Shown here one piece after another: positions 27,652 to 36,423 of a stretch of 38,113 nucleotides of DNA. Numbering within the stretch: the first letter of the stretch is position 1; every line of letters begins with the position of its first letter. The notes below the pieces were generated by a model that was given only the letters and a program-made list of their open reading frames with translations, was not told where the DNA came from and searched no databases. Origin of the DNA: a virus; the IMG/VR virus record IMGVR_UViG_3300035187_003230, positions 1 to 38,113 of that record; one strand, written 5' to 3'. The position numbers and the translations under genes were made by a program.

Positions 27652-29861
27652 TGCCGAAGTTTAAAATAAAGGGCCCTGATGGTCAATTTTATGAGGTCAA
27701 TGGTCCTGAAGGCGCAACGCAACAGCAAGCGGAGGAGTATTTCCGTCAAAATTATAAGCCATCTTATTATGAACCATCCCAACAGATGCCACAGCAGCCT
27801 GTTGGCCTTGCTGAAGAAATGCAAAAGCCTGCTTATCAAGAACAGGGTCGGCTGGCTGCGGGCATGAGAAGTTTTGTTAATGAAGCAACACTTGGCCTTG
27901 GAAGAGATGCCATTGCGGCGTTTAGAGCGGCACCTGCGTTGTTTACGGAAGGCAAAGATTTTTTACCAGAATACGAACGGCAAGCTGCTTTTGAAAAGGC
28001 ACAGTTGGCAGGTGGTGAAAAAGAGTATGGAACCACAACCGCTTTGTCTGGTTTGGCTGGTGGTGTTGCTACATCCATAGCAGCAACACCTGCGCGTGTG
28101 GCTGGATGGATTAACAAGAGTGCGCCGTTTTTAGAACGTGCAGCAAAATATGCTCTTGTAAGTGCACCCGTGGAAACGTTCAGAGCTACACAAAACCTTC
28201 AGGAAGGTGAAACGGTGCCACAAGCTGCCCAGCGTGGCCTTGAGACGGCTGCTATTGCTGGTCCTCTTGGTGCCACATTAGAAAAGGGTGTGGGTGCTGT
28301 TACGAATGTAGGCAGGGCTCTTGTAGGTGGTGCCAAAAAAGGCCCCCTTACAGAGGCGGAAAAAGTCATACAGGCAGGTAAAGAAGCCAACATACCCGTT
28401 AGGACCACAAGTGTTTATCCACCTCAATCTTGGGCTGGAAAAAAACTTGAAGCGGCATCTGATATTGTTCCTCTTGTTGGTACGGGTGGCGGTTTGGTTA
28501 AAACACAAGAAGCCAGACAAAAAGCAGCGGAAGATTTTGTGCGTCAATACGTTCCTGAAGCAGAATCCAATTCTGCTTGGTTACAAGATATAACCACACA
28601 GGTTAAAGACAAACACGGCAAAATGATAGAAAAGTTTGGTAACCTTAAAAACCGTGTTTTGCAAAGACCAGAATATAATACAGCAGAAGAGTTAATTGGT
28701 AATTCCAAGACAATTTCTAACAAAGTGTATAAATATCAAAAAGATATTGTAGATTTAGAAAATGAATTGAATGTTACGCCTTCAACAACTGTGGACGGTG
28801 TTCCAATAGATGTTGCAAAGAAAAATCGTATTTCAAATGAAATCTCGAAAAAAAAAGCAAATCTTCAAAAATTACAAAACCAGATGGATACAATCGCTGG
28901 TCAAGAAATATCTATTCCCACACCAAAATTGACAGAGGCCATTGATAAAAAGTTAGCTGAAATACAGCCTAATTATGAAACAGAAATGCAAAGAGGTCCT
29001 GGTCAATTTTCTAAAATGAGAGAAGAACTTCTTGGAATGCGAGCGCAAGCGGCAGAAAACAAAGGGCTGAATGCTTTAGAAACCGTCAGGGATACATACA
29101 GTAAAAAGTTTGTGGCCAACGATCCAGGTGCGCTTGATTTTGAAAACCTATTTTATCCTTCCTTAAAAGAGGATATGGGAAACTTTTTAAAATCCAAAAG
29201 TCCTGCGGATTATAAAAAATGGCAAATTGGCAATCAAGAATTGCAAACCCTTGGCAAAGAGGTTAAAAAAACGTCTTTATCCAGCATTATGAATAAAGGA
29301 GATATTGTCCCTGAATCTGCTAAAAATATCTTATTAAGCAAAAATGCAAGTGAAGTAGAAATTCTTGCTAAGTATCTTGATAATAAAGGAAAGCAGAGTG
29401 CAAAAAGTGTTATTGTGGAAGACATGATGGCGCGTTCAAAACTCAAAGGTGAAGAGAGCATTGATCCTGATAAATTTCTTGAGTCTTTGTCCCAAAGGCA
29501 AAATCAGATCAAAACATTTTTTTCTAAGCAAGAACAGGATGCCATTGAAGGGTTAAAACGTGCATTGCAGGCGACAAAACGTTCTGGGAAATATGCAAAA
29601 TCAACGCCATTGCAAATGGGTATTGGAACACTTGGTGCAGCAGGCTTTGGTAGTCTTTTGCCAGGTCTAACACAGTCTTTAATGGGTGTGGCAGGTGCAG
29701 TAGCAGTGGGTGGTCGTATTTATCAAAGCAAAGCAATGCGCGATACGTTGGTGGCTCTTGGCAGGGTAAAACAGAACTCAACGGCTGAACAGCGTTTGAT
29801 TGATAAACTTATCAGTTTACAAGCGGGTCAGGCAACGGCTAGAGAAATCACAGGAGAGTAA
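27651..29861 (+). CDS. Large internal virion / DNA-ejection protein (736 aa)
   Basis: A 736-residue protein. Its start is FKIKGPDGQFYEVNGPEGATQ followed by QQAEEYFRQN, a motif common at the N-terminus of phage internal virion proteins (K-I-x-G-P-D-G-x-x-Y-x-V-x-x-P-x-G-A-T). Ala/Gly-rich segments (GLAGGVATSIAATPARV, GPLGATLEKGVGAV) may be membrane-active; a helical, charged middle follows (280-600), then a Gly/Leu hydrophobic stretch (GTLGAAGFGSLLPGLTQSL) near 660. The ATG at 27651 overlaps the previous stop by one base and was preferred to a start at 27606. No lytic transglycosylase motif is seen, unlike T7 gp16. Confidence 0.7.
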   Translation: MPKFKIKGPDGQFYEVNGPEGATQQQAEEYFRQNYKPSYYEPSQQMPQQPVGLAEEMQKPAYQEQGRLAAGMRSFVNEATLGLGRDAIAAFRAAPALFTEGKDFLPEYERQAAFEKAQLAGGEKEYGTTTALSGLAGGVATSIAATPARVAGWINKSAPFLERAAKYALVSAPVETFRATQNLQEGETVPQAAQRGLETAAIAGPLGATLEKGVGAVTNVGRALVGGAKKGPLTEAEKVIQAGKEANIPVRTTSVYPPQSWAGKKLEAASDIVPLVGTGGGLVKTQEARQKAAEDFVRQYVPEAESNSAWLQDITTQVKDKHGKMIEKFGNLKNRVLQRPEYNTAEELIGNSKTISNKVYKYQKDIVDLENELNVTPSTTVDGVPIDVAKKNRISNEISKKKANLQKLQNQMDTIAGQEISIPTPKLTEAIDKKLAEIQPNYETEMQRGPGQFSKMREELLGMRAQAAENKGLNALETVRDTYSKKFVANDPGALDFENLFYPSLKEDMGNFLKSKSPADYKKWQIGNQELQTLGKEVKKTSLSSIMNKGDIVPESAKNILLSKNASEVEILAKYLDNKGKQSAKSVIVEDMMARSKLKGEESIDPDKFLESLSQRQNQIKTFFSKQEQDAIEGLKRALQATKRSGKYAKSTPLQMGIGTLGAAGFGSLLPGLTQSLMGVAGAVAVGGRIYQSKAMRDTLVALGRVKQNSTAEQRLIDKLISLQAGQATAREITGE

Positions 29862-29864
29862 ATA

Positions 29865-31241
29865 ATGCCGATTAAGGATTATAGCACAACAGCGGCCAAC
29901 AACACTCTAACGCCTCCTAACGGGGCCCCAGAGGGCATGGCGGCGGGTTTGGTCAACAACACCATACGTCAACTGATGGCAGACACACGCTTGTTTTACG
30001 AAAGCGGTGGATGGTGTGATTTAGGCCACGTTCCTACCTACGTTAGTGCCACATCGTTTACCATTCCTACGGACGTGACGGCATTTTATGGTGTGGGGCG
30101 GCGTATTCGTGTTTATGGCACGATTATGGGCACGTTTTACGGGTATGTGGCTTCTAGTGCGTATTCTTCTCCCAATACGACGGTGACGGTTATTTTGGAT
30201 AGTGGGGCTTTGACAAGCAATTTATCGCGGGTTGAGATCAATTTTTTAGATCAATCAGCAATGGGCATAAGCACAATTATGCAGCCTGTGGTGGGTGCGG
30301 CAAATTTTGAAACCGCAAAAACGCTCATGGGTATAACCAGCGGAATGCAAAACATGTTTCGCAATCCATTTATGGAAGTCGCACAAAGAGGAACGTCAGG
30401 AACCATTACAGCGGGAACAGGAGCTTATACTTTAGACGGTTGGGCTGTAACGGCTTCTGGGGGAAGCGTGTCTTGGCAGCAAGCTGGGTCCGTTTTAAGT
30501 GGCTCTACGTATAGTACAACCTCACTTGGCCTTTTGGGGTCATCGGGATTGACTGCATGCGGAATGTACCAACGTATTGAAAGCAATATGGCGGGACAGA
30601 TTTCTGGAAGACGGGTAACGGTTCAGTTTGTAATTTCAAACCAAACAGGGGCATCTATAACGCCAACAATAGCCACTTATTACCCAACAGCACCAGATAA
30701 TCATACCTCAGTCGTTGGTGATCTTGGTGTTACATCGTTGCAAACCATTGCTTCTGGCGCAACAGCAACAGTTGCCTACACGTTTAACACAAACAGTCTT
30801 GCAACCCGTGGGTATGGTTTTGATCTTAATTTTGGGGCGCAACTTAATGGTGCGGGGAAAAACGTTTACATTTCAGCGGCGGACATTCGTGTTACGCCAG
30901 ATGCGCCTTTGGGGTTAAATAATGCGCCGCCACGTCCTGAATATAGACCAATACCTACAGAAATTGGTTTGTGTGAATGGTATCTTGAAACTGGAAGGGT
31001 TTATGGTTATGGCATTGCAGATGGCGCAGGAAACTCTAGGGCCGCCTACCGTTCTTTTCGAAGTCGCAAAAGGACTGTGTCACCAGCTGTGATTGTGTCA
31101 AACATCACTTATGCAGGAGCGGGTGCAAATACATTGGTCGTCGAACAAGTAGATTCTACTTTTTTTGGTGCTCGCGTTACGACGACAACATCAGGAAATT
31201 TTGTTGTTGATTTTGATTTTCTAGCATCATCGGAGCTTTAA
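29865..31241 (+). CDS. Tail fibre / receptor-binding-type protein (458 aa)
   Basis: A 458-residue protein. The N-terminal 140 residues (IKDYSTTAANNTLTPPNGAPEGM, then IRQLMADTRLFYE) are like the virion-attachment domain of podovirus fibres or spikes. The rest is rich in Ser/Thr/Gly beta structure (GTSGTITAGTGAYTLDGWAV, carbohydrate-binding module-like) and ends VDFDFLASSEL. GGAGAG precedes the ATG by 6 bases. The gene directly downstream may be a fibre assembly factor. Host binding is inferred. Confidence 0.72.
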   Translation: MPIKDYSTTAANNTLTPPNGAPEGMAAGLVNNTIRQLMADTRLFYESGGWCDLGHVPTYVSATSFTIPTDVTAFYGVGRRIRVYGTIMGTFYGYVASSAYSSPNTTVTVILDSGALTSNLSRVEINFLDQSAMGISTIMQPVVGAANFETAKTLMGITSGMQNMFRNPFMEVAQRGTSGTITAGTGAYTLDGWAVTASGGSVSWQQAGSVLSGSTYSTTSLGLLGSSGLTACGMYQRIESNMAGQISGRRVTVQFVISNQTGASITPTIATYYPTAPDNHTSVVGDLGVTSLQTIASGATATVAYTFNTNSLATRGYGFDLNFGAQLNGAGKNVYISAADIRVTPDAPLGLNNAPPRPEYRPIPTEIGLCEWYLETGRVYGYGIADGAGNSRAAYRSFRSRKRTVSPAVIVSNITYAGAGANTLVVEQVDSTFFGARVTTTTSGNFVVDFDFLASSEL

Positions 31242-31243
31242 TC

Positions 31244-31660
31244 ATGACCTACACTTACGCCAACCCACAAAACACCCGGATCACAGACGGCCAAGGTTCG
31301 TCCATTCCCGTTGACGAAACTATCGTGGAGTACCAAAAACTGATCGAAAACAATACCCCCATCGGCCCCTACGTTGCCCCACCGACATCCATTCCCACCA
31401 TCACAGCCACGCAGATGCTGATTGTGTTGCAGGCTATGGGTTTTATAACGGAGGCAGAGGCCACGGATAGAACGATATTCCCAACGGCCTTTAGTGCTTT
31501 GCTTAGTGGCACGGCGGCAGAGAATGCGGCCATTAAGATACGTTGGGCAAATTTGACGACTGTGGAAAGAAACGATCCTCTTGTTTCGGCATTTGGGTCC
31601 TTGCTTTCGCTGACAAGTGAACAGATTGATGGCATGTTTATCCAGGCGGCGCAAATATGA
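31244..31660 (+). CDS. Possible fibre assembly or accessory protein (138 aa)
   Basis: A 138-residue protein with an N-terminal TYANPQNTRITDGQGSSIPVDETIVEYQKL, then a Pro-rich hinge and helical end with ALLSGTAAENAAIKIRWANL. It resembles small proteins after fibre genes that help trimerisation or bind the fibre; the pattern is not decisive. The GGAG site precedes the ATG, 2 bases after the fibre stop. The next gene overlaps by ATGA. Confidence 0.58.
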   Translation: MTYTYANPQNTRITDGQGSSIPVDETIVEYQKLIENNTPIGPYVAPPTSIPTITATQMLIVLQAMGFITEAEATDRTIFPTAFSALLSGTAAENAAIKIRWANLTTVERNDPLVSAFGSLLSLTSEQIDGMFIQAAQI

Positions 31661-32040
31661 CATTTTTATCAGTTATCCTGAAAAGCCTTAGAACACCAGA
31701 CGATCAAAAACTTGACTGGTACGGGTGGGCGACAAATCAAACGGGACATTTTACCATTGGTGTGATAATCACCGCCATTGCCATACAAGTATTGCCTGTT
31801 CATTTTGCAATTCTTCCTGCTTTGGTTTTTGCTGGAATCAAAGAAAGCATTGATATGCTTAGAAATTCTTCTTTTAAGGATTCCTTGATTGACTGGATAT
31901 TTCAAGGTGTTGGTGCTATTTTTTCTATTGTTTTTTTTATAAAAAACATGGATCTTTTGAATCTAACAATAGGTTCTTTTCTTGTGTTTCTTGTTTTTGG
32001 TGTTATACCAAGAGTAAGACGTGCTTTTCGAAAGCAATAA
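31657..32040 (+). CDS. Membrane protein (127 aa)
   Basis: A 127-residue protein with about three to four hydrophobic helices: residues 30-61 (two short helices: FTIGVIITAIAIQVL and FAILPALVFAGI), 77-95 (IDWIFQGVGAIFSIVFFI) and 100-119 (LNLTIGSFLVFLVFGVIP). The N-terminus has DQKLDWYGWATNQTGHF. Its C-terminus is basic (RRAFRKQ). Being in the late tail region, it might be a second holin, or a lysis-timing or host-membrane protein. Confidence 0.68.
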   Translation: MTFLSVILKSLRTPDDQKLDWYGWATNQTGHFTIGVIITAIAIQVLPVHFAILPALVFAGIKESIDMLRNSSFKDSLIDWIFQGVGAIFSIVFFIKNMDLLNLTIGSFLVFLVFGVIPRVRRAFRKQ

Positions 32041-32058
32041 TTAAAAACAGAGGGTAAC

Positions 32059-32463
32059 ATGGCTACGTTTAATAAATTCAATTCTTTTGCAGAGGTTCTA
32101 ACGGAGCCTATCAATCTTGGGACGGATCAGTTTGTCATTGCTTTGACCAACACAGCCCCAACATCGGCAAACAGTGTTTTAACGGACATTACGCAAATCA
32201 GTTACACAAACCTTTCGAGTCGAAACGTGACTACCACAAGTTCGTCTCAAACATCGGGAACGTATACGCTGGTGTTAGCGGATTTGGTTTTGACGGCCTC
32301 TGGTAGTGTTGGCCCATTTCGCTATGTGGTTTTATATGATGACACGCCCACATCGCCTGCTGATCCTTTGGTGGGTTGGTGGGACTATGGGTCAAGCATT
32401 ACGATGGCAAATGCTGAGACATTTACGGTAGACTTTACAGGCGCAGCAATCACGCTTTCTTAG
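32059..32463 (+). CDS. Phage structural protein (134 aa)
   Basis: A 134-residue beta-rich protein: FNKFNSFAEVLTEPINLGTD, QFVIALTNTAPTSANSVLTD, then ITQISYTNLSSRNVTTTSSS, and GPFRYVVLYDDTPTSPADPL with VGWWDYGSSITM. The F-N-x-F-x-D/E start and VL-Y-D-DTP/GWWDYG near the end are patterns of small structural proteins recurrent in phage tail regions. AGAGGG precedes the ATG. Likely a decoration or tail component. Confidence 0.68.
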   Translation: MATFNKFNSFAEVLTEPINLGTDQFVIALTNTAPTSANSVLTDITQISYTNLSSRNVTTTSSSQTSGTYTLVLADLVLTASGSVGPFRYVVLYDDTPTSPADPLVGWWDYGSSITMANAETFTVDFTGAAITLS

Positions 32464-32473
32464 AGGTAACATC

Positions 32474-32932
32474 ATGGTATCCCAAGTCCTTATTGACAAG
32501 GTTGCGGAATCACAGTTTGACGGTCTAACGGAATCGGAGGTTGCGGAGGCTTTGAATGCGCCAGATGCGACTTTGGCTTATGTTAAGCAGGATGTTGCCA
32601 CCTCTGATATAAAAGAGGTTTTACTTTCCAGTGGTGAATGGGCGGCCATTGTTTTAACGGCGGATAATACGTCGGCTCCTGAAAGTTTGAGGGGCGCGTG
32701 TATTGTTGTTCGGGATACTTTTAAGGAGACAAATACAATCCGCACGTCTCTTTCTGGTATTTACACGCAAACCAACGCTGTTTTAAGCGGGCTTTTAGGC
32801 GCAGAGGTTATTACGCAAAGCACGTATGATGCCCTGATTGCCTTAACCAACCGCCGCCCTTCATGGGCGGAAGCCAATAATTTATCACCCGTCACATCGC
32901 GTGATGTAGGATTAGCCAGAGGAGCATCATAG
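32474..32932 (+). CDS. Hypothetical structural-region protein (152 aa)
   Basis: A 152-residue helical protein: QFDGLTESEVAEALNAPD, VLLSSGEWAAIVLTADNTSA, and ALTNRRPSWAEANNLSPVTS. It ends VGLARGAS. AGAGG is 7 bases before the ATG. It sits among small appendage genes; the pattern (VLL.S.EWA.I...) occurs in phage proteins of unknown role that I cannot name. Confidence 0.62.
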   Translation: MVSQVLIDKVAESQFDGLTESEVAEALNAPDATLAYVKQDVATSDIKEVLLSSGEWAAIVLTADNTSAPESLRGACIVVRDTFKETNTIRTSLSGIYTQTNAVLSGLLGAEVITQSTYDALIALTNRRPSWAEANNLSPVTSRDVGLARGAS

Positions 32933-32933
32933 T

Positions 32934-33347
32934 ATGTCTGTAGCAAAATGGACCGCTCTTGGCACGGAATCAAGCAACATTGCTGGAACCGCCCTTGATA
33001 GTAAAGCCAATGGTACAACAACGTTTATTGCGGATATAACGAATACAACCGACAAAGATTTGTATCTTAACGTATGGATGACCATGGGTAGCATTACCCC
33101 TACCGCAGGCTCTAGCGTTACATTACAGTTGCGGCAAAAACGATCATCAACGTATGCAGAAAACACTTTAGAGCAATATGTGGCTGCTACAAATGGTACG
33201 GGTGCACGGACTGTTCCTTTGGCGGCGGTAATGAGGATTCCTCATGGGGGAACATTTGGTCTTTACTGGACAAATAATTTAGGGGTGACAAGTGCAGCCA
33301 GTGGAAATGAAGTTTACACGCGCACTTGGAACGAGGACATTGTTTAA
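32934..33347 (+). CDS. Hypothetical structural protein (137 aa)
   Basis: A 137-residue, all-beta-like protein: LGTESSNIAGTALDSKANGT, TFIADITNTTDKDLYLNVWM, SVTLQLRQKRSSTYAENT, VPLAAVMRIPHGGTFGLYWTNN. AGAGGAG lies 10 bases before the ATG. The jelly-roll-like distribution of strands and its neighbours suggest a virion surface component. Confidence 0.62.
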   Translation: MSVAKWTALGTESSNIAGTALDSKANGTTTFIADITNTTDKDLYLNVWMTMGSITPTAGSSVTLQLRQKRSSTYAENTLEQYVAATNGTGARTVPLAAVMRIPHGGTFGLYWTNNLGVTSAASGNEVYTRTWNEDIV

Positions 33348-34157
33348 ATGCCCCGCGGCCTAAATCCTTATGATGAGGCCGTGGTGCAAAGAAGGCTGTG
33401 GACACCTGCGGGCAACACTGCGCTATGGCTTGATCCTTCCGACCCGACGGTTTTCAGCTTTGGCACAGGCATCAGCGAGTGGCGTGACAAAAGCAGTAAC
33501 GGGCGCAACGCAACGCAGGCCACTGGGGCAAATCAGCCGACGCTGGCAGCCGACGCCCTGAATGGGCTTCCAGTAGTGCGGCTTGATGGGTCTAATGATA
33601 GCCTGATTGTTGACTTTGGGGCGGCATTGCAGGTCACCAATTTCTCGCACACGTGGCTTATGGTGCGCCGTGGCACTGGGACGGGTGACACTTATAAGCC
33701 ATCTATATCCTGCTGGGACTCAGGCGGTACGGGTATTGGCGGTTATCACTTCATCAAAAATACAAATCTTTTTGGTGCTAGTTTTCCGCACTTCCCAAAT
33801 TTTAATAGCTACGACCTTAGCACGGGTACAGCGTACGCCAACAACGTACCCGTGATCATGACGTTCTCTGCCGAGGGATCGGCGTGGCGCGTAATGCGAA
33901 ACGGTGTACAGGAAGGATCGGGGACAATTTCGTCAACCAATACCGCAATCGACGGGATCATTATAGGTGCGCAATTTTCGCCAGCACGCTATTCGCAAAA
34001 CGACTACGGTGATGTGGTTTCGTTCATTGGGCGTACCAGACAAAACGGGAGTCAACAGCAGGTTGCAGAGGGCTACATTGCCTGGAAATGGAATCTTCAA
34101 AGCAGCCTCCCAGCCGCTCACCCCTTCCGAAACCGCCCACCTTTTATCGGTGACTGA
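33348..34157 (+). CDS. LamG / concanavalin A-like appendage protein (269 aa)
   Basis: A 269-residue protein. A LamG-like jelly roll follows residue 20: ALWLDPSDPTVFSFG, WRDKSSNGRNATQATGANQP, LPVVRLDGSNDSLIVDFG, HTWLMVRRGTGTGD, VIMTFSAEGSAWRVMRNGVQ. The end (QVAEGYIAWKWNLQSSLPA then HPFRNRPP) is a known terminal motif of such domains in phage and marine bacterial proteins. It likely binds carbohydrate on the host surface. Its ATG follows the upstream stop with no clear ribosome site. Confidence 0.8.
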   Translation: MPRGLNPYDEAVVQRRLWTPAGNTALWLDPSDPTVFSFGTGISEWRDKSSNGRNATQATGANQPTLAADALNGLPVVRLDGSNDSLIVDFGAALQVTNFSHTWLMVRRGTGTGDTYKPSISCWDSGGTGIGGYHFIKNTNLFGASFPHFPNFNSYDLSTGTAYANNVPVIMTFSAEGSAWRVMRNGVQEGSGTISSTNTAIDGIIIGAQFSPARYSQNDYGDVVSFIGRTRQNGSQQQVAEGYIAWKWNLQSSLPAAHPFRNRPPFIGD

Positions 34158-34159
34158 TT

Positions 34160-35083
34160 ATGTTGCGGGTTAGAGTCCCAAGGATCACAGGAGCAGCAAG
34201 CGGCGCATATACGTTAGTTGCGGATGGTGGAACATACACTTATTCAGGAAATAACGCTAATTTAACGTATACTACAGTTGGATCGTATGTTTTGTCTGCG
34301 GACGGCGGCACATACACTTACAGTGGGAATAACTCTAATTTATTGTTTAATAGGACAATTTCCGCGGACGTTGGCGCGTTTTCGTATTCAGGAAACAACG
34401 CTAATCTTTTGTTTAATAGGACGATTCTTTTAGATGGAGGGGTATTTTCTTATTCTGGCAATAATTCCAATTTTGTTTATTCGCGAATTATTTTGGCCGA
34501 TGGATGTGCTTACACTTATTCAGGTAACGATGCTAATCTTGTATATGCTACCGCAGGTTCATACACATTATCCGCAAATACAGGGACGTTTTCTTATTCT
34601 GGAAACAACGTTAACCTGATTTATCCTAAAACAGTCGCAGCTGATGGCGGGATTTATACATATTTTGGTAATGCTTCTAATTTATTATACAATAGAAGAA
34701 TTATTGCCGATGGTGGCACGTACAGTTATTCAGGGAATAATGCAAATTTAACGTATGCAACAGTAGGGTCATACACGTTAGTAGCAGATACGGGAACGTT
34801 GTCTTATTCTGGTAATAATGCCACATTAACGTATTCTGGTGCATCAACAGCTTGTCCCACAGCCCAAGAGATTGCTCAGGAAGTGTGGAATTATATCTTA
34901 GAAGGCTCTGTTTCTGCGGGTCAAATGCTTAGAGGCGTAACAAGAACGCAGCTTGCTAGAGTTGATATTAACGAAACAACAGGACAAGTGACAATTTATA
35001 AACTGGATGGTACAACCGTATTTGCACAGGCATCAACGTCTCCCACAGGGGATAGAAATGCCCCAACCGTAGATTGGAATTAA
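34160..35083 (+). CDS. Tandem-repeat appendage protein (307 aa)
   Basis: A 307-residue protein. Residues 17-227 hold nine repeats of about 21-26 residues of the form ADGGTYTYSGNNANLTY (variants in each). A C-terminal domain (230-307) has CPTAQEIAQEVWNYILEG and SAGQMLRGVTRTQLARVDIN, a domain repeatedly seen at the end of phage virion proteins, ending in GDRNAPTVDWN. The repeats predict a beta-solenoid or stacked hairpins that extend from the virion. Unlike the 15-bp array, the repeat DNA is divergent, so it is old. Likely a host-contact protein. Confidence 0.75.
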   Translation: MLRVRVPRITGAASGAYTLVADGGTYTYSGNNANLTYTTVGSYVLSADGGTYTYSGNNSNLLFNRTISADVGAFSYSGNNANLLFNRTILLDGGVFSYSGNNSNFVYSRIILADGCAYTYSGNDANLVYATAGSYTLSANTGTFSYSGNNVNLIYPKTVAADGGIYTYFGNASNLLYNRRIIADGGTYSYSGNNANLTYATVGSYTLVADTGTLSYSGNNATLTYSGASTACPTAQEIAQEVWNYILEGSVSAGQMLRGVTRTQLARVDINETTGQVTIYKLDGTTVFAQASTSPTGDRNAPTVDWN

Positions 35084-35093
35084 AGGAGTTTTT

Positions 35094-35135
35094 ATGAAAA
35101 AGAAAAAAGGAAAAGGCGGCGGTAAAGGCTGTTAA
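35094..35135 (+). CDS. 13-residue Lys/Gly/Cys peptide
   Basis: ATG after AAAGGAG (35082-35088, spacing 5) begins a 13-residue frame MKKKKGKGGGKGC ending TAA at 35133-35135. The strong site and place at the end of the late operon make it more than chance. It is cationic with a single C-terminal Cys. Similar short Lys/Gly peptides ending GC occur in other phages as I recall, with no known role. Its stop abuts the convergent holin gene stop. Confidence 0.6.
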   Translation: MKKKKGKGGGKGC

Positions 35136-35651
35136 TTATGCCTTTGATCGCAATGCCGAAAGTTTATCAAACGTTCTCAGCCCCATGTAAATGTAGGGCA
35201 GCATCATAAGCCCATCAAATACCTTTTCGTTGGGGCTGGGCATAAGAATAACATAGGCGATGCTTCCTAATAGTCCTAGCCACGCCATACCAGGGCGGGT
35301 AGAGCGCACAAAAATATCATCTGCTTTGTCCCCTGCCCTAATCGTGTCTTGCGTTTCTTTTTGCTCAAGCTGGGAATCCTGTAGCCGGATGCGTTCCATT
35401 TCCAGCAGGTGAGAGCGAATAGAGGCTTCATTCTCATAAGCCATCTTTTTAAGCCGTTCTAGAGCCTGTGGATCGTTTTGCAGGACAGATAGTGCTTGGT
35501 CAGGCGTTGCATAGTATGTTGCCCCTGAAACCAGCTTTACGCCAGCCTCTACAGCATTTCCAAGGTTTCCAGTTAAAAGTGAACCGACAAGGTTTGCGCC
35601 TTCCGTGCCGTTTCTGCTTAGCCATGCGCCTACGTCCTTCCATGTACTCAT
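35136..35651 (-). CDS. Holin of the 3-TM / gene-transfer-agent type (171 aa)
   Basis: A 171-residue protein matching the 3-TM holin family (Pfam Holin_3TM). Hydrophobic parts at about 19-42 (weak: VGSLLTGNLGNAVEAGVKLVSG), 122-138 (MAWLGLLGSIAYVILMP) and 145-160 (GLMMLPYIYMGLRTF), with a long charged helix between (70-115). The sequence STRPGMAWLG before the helix is characteristic. It would permeabilise the inner membrane so the endolysin can reach the wall. The ATG overlaps the upstream stop as ATGA. Confidence 0.8.
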   Translation of the reverse strand: MSTWKDVGAWLSRNGTEGANLVGSLLTGNLGNAVEAGVKLVSGATYYATPDQALSVLQNDPQALERLKKMAYENEASIRSHLLEMERIRLQDSQLEQKETQDTIRAGDKADDIFVRSTRPGMAWLGLLGSIAYVILMPSPNEKVFDGLMMLPYIYMGLRTFDKLSALRSKA

Positions 35652-35959
35652 AGTTTCATGCCTTTCCCGTATTCCCTTAACCCCGAAAACTCTCTCATTT
35701 TATCAATATGACGGCATTGTTCAACACGGATATGTTCAGCGAGATCATCCGTAAACTCTATAATCTCTTCAAGACTTTCCCTTTTTTCCTGATCCACATC
35801 ATCTAAATTTAGCCGCAAAGTATGAGAAATCATAGGCAAAAATTTATGAATTTCATTTAGTTTGTCATTTAATGCCACGCATAACCAGTGCGCGTTTGTT
35901 TCCCCTTTGAGGTTTTCAAACACATTTTGATAAACGGTCTCATCTACTAGGTTTTTCAT
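35648..35959 (-). CDS. Hypothetical helical protein of the lysis operon (103 aa)
   Basis: A 103-residue, acidic, nearly all-helical protein: VYQNVFENLKGETNAHWLCV, RLNLDDVDQEKRESLEEIIE, FTDDLAEHIRVEQCRHIDKM. The ATG at 35959 overlaps the endolysin stop as ATGA. It lies between endolysin and holin; it has no signal peptide or lipobox, so it is not a spanin. Function unknown. Confidence 0.65.
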   Translation of the reverse strand: MKNLVDETVYQNVFENLKGETNAHWLCVALNDKLNEIHKFLPMISHTLRLNLDDVDQEKRESLEEIIEFTDDLAEHIRVEQCRHIDKMREFSGLREYGKGMKL

Positions 35960-36423
35960 AATAATTCTTTCCATCCTTCATTGCCTAAAAACATCAAAGA
36001 TTCTGCTTTTCTGCGTCTGCGAAGGCCGTTAGAGGGGATTTTGTTTATATAAATCCAGCGTTCAAATTCTCTGGCTGCTCCGTCAATTCTTCCTTCATTC
36101 ACCATGCGACGAAGGGTGGATTGTTCAAGGTTCCTGCGCCCAAGGTTAAACGTAAAGGACACAAGCGCATCAAATTGCCCTTGGTTTATGGGATAAAAAA
36201 TCAAATCCCGAACAGAATTTTCTTTCTTTGCCGCATCTTTCAAAAACAAAGCATCCGCTTGTTCTTGGGTGATTCCGTTTTGAAATTGAGGTATTTCCTC
36301 AGGCCATACTCTGTGGCCCCACCCGATCGTGTCAATGCCAGCAGAATCCTTGTAAATCTTTAACACGCACCCTTCAAAAGCATGGATCAGGTCAATTCCA
36401 TCTTGAGAAAGAGAAAGCATCAT
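35956..36423 (-). CDS. Endolysin, T4-type lysozyme (GH24)
   Basis: A 155-residue glycosidase. The catalytic triad spacing of T4 lysozyme is present: Glu17 (HAFEGC), Asp26 (YKDSAG), Thr32 (IDTIGWGH), that is Glu-x8-Asp-x5-Thr. QGQFDALVSFTFNLGRRNLEQS follows near 85-105. It cleaves the N-acetylmuramic acid to N-acetylglucosamine bond. There is no signal or signal-anchor sequence, so release depends on the holin. The start overlaps the preceding stop as ATGA. Length is usual for the group. Confidence 0.95.
   Translation of the reverse strand: MMLSLSQDGIDLIHAFEGCVLKIYKDSAGIDTIGWGHRVWPEEIPQFQNGITQEQADALFLKDAAKKENSVRDLIFYPINQGQFDALVSFTFNLGRRNLEQSTLRRMVNEGRIDGAAREFERWIYINKIPSNGLRRRRKAESLMFLGNEGWKELL

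Noticed and set aside
31238-31663. Minus-strand frame of 141 codons opposite the gene at 31244
   Set aside because: Exact shadow of the plus-strand gene, with Cys/Arg-rich composition and no ribosome site.
14887-35135. Tape measure protein or tail sheath
   Set aside because: No long coiled-coil tail-length protein or sheath motif exists; the large proteins fit ejection proteins of short-tailed phages.
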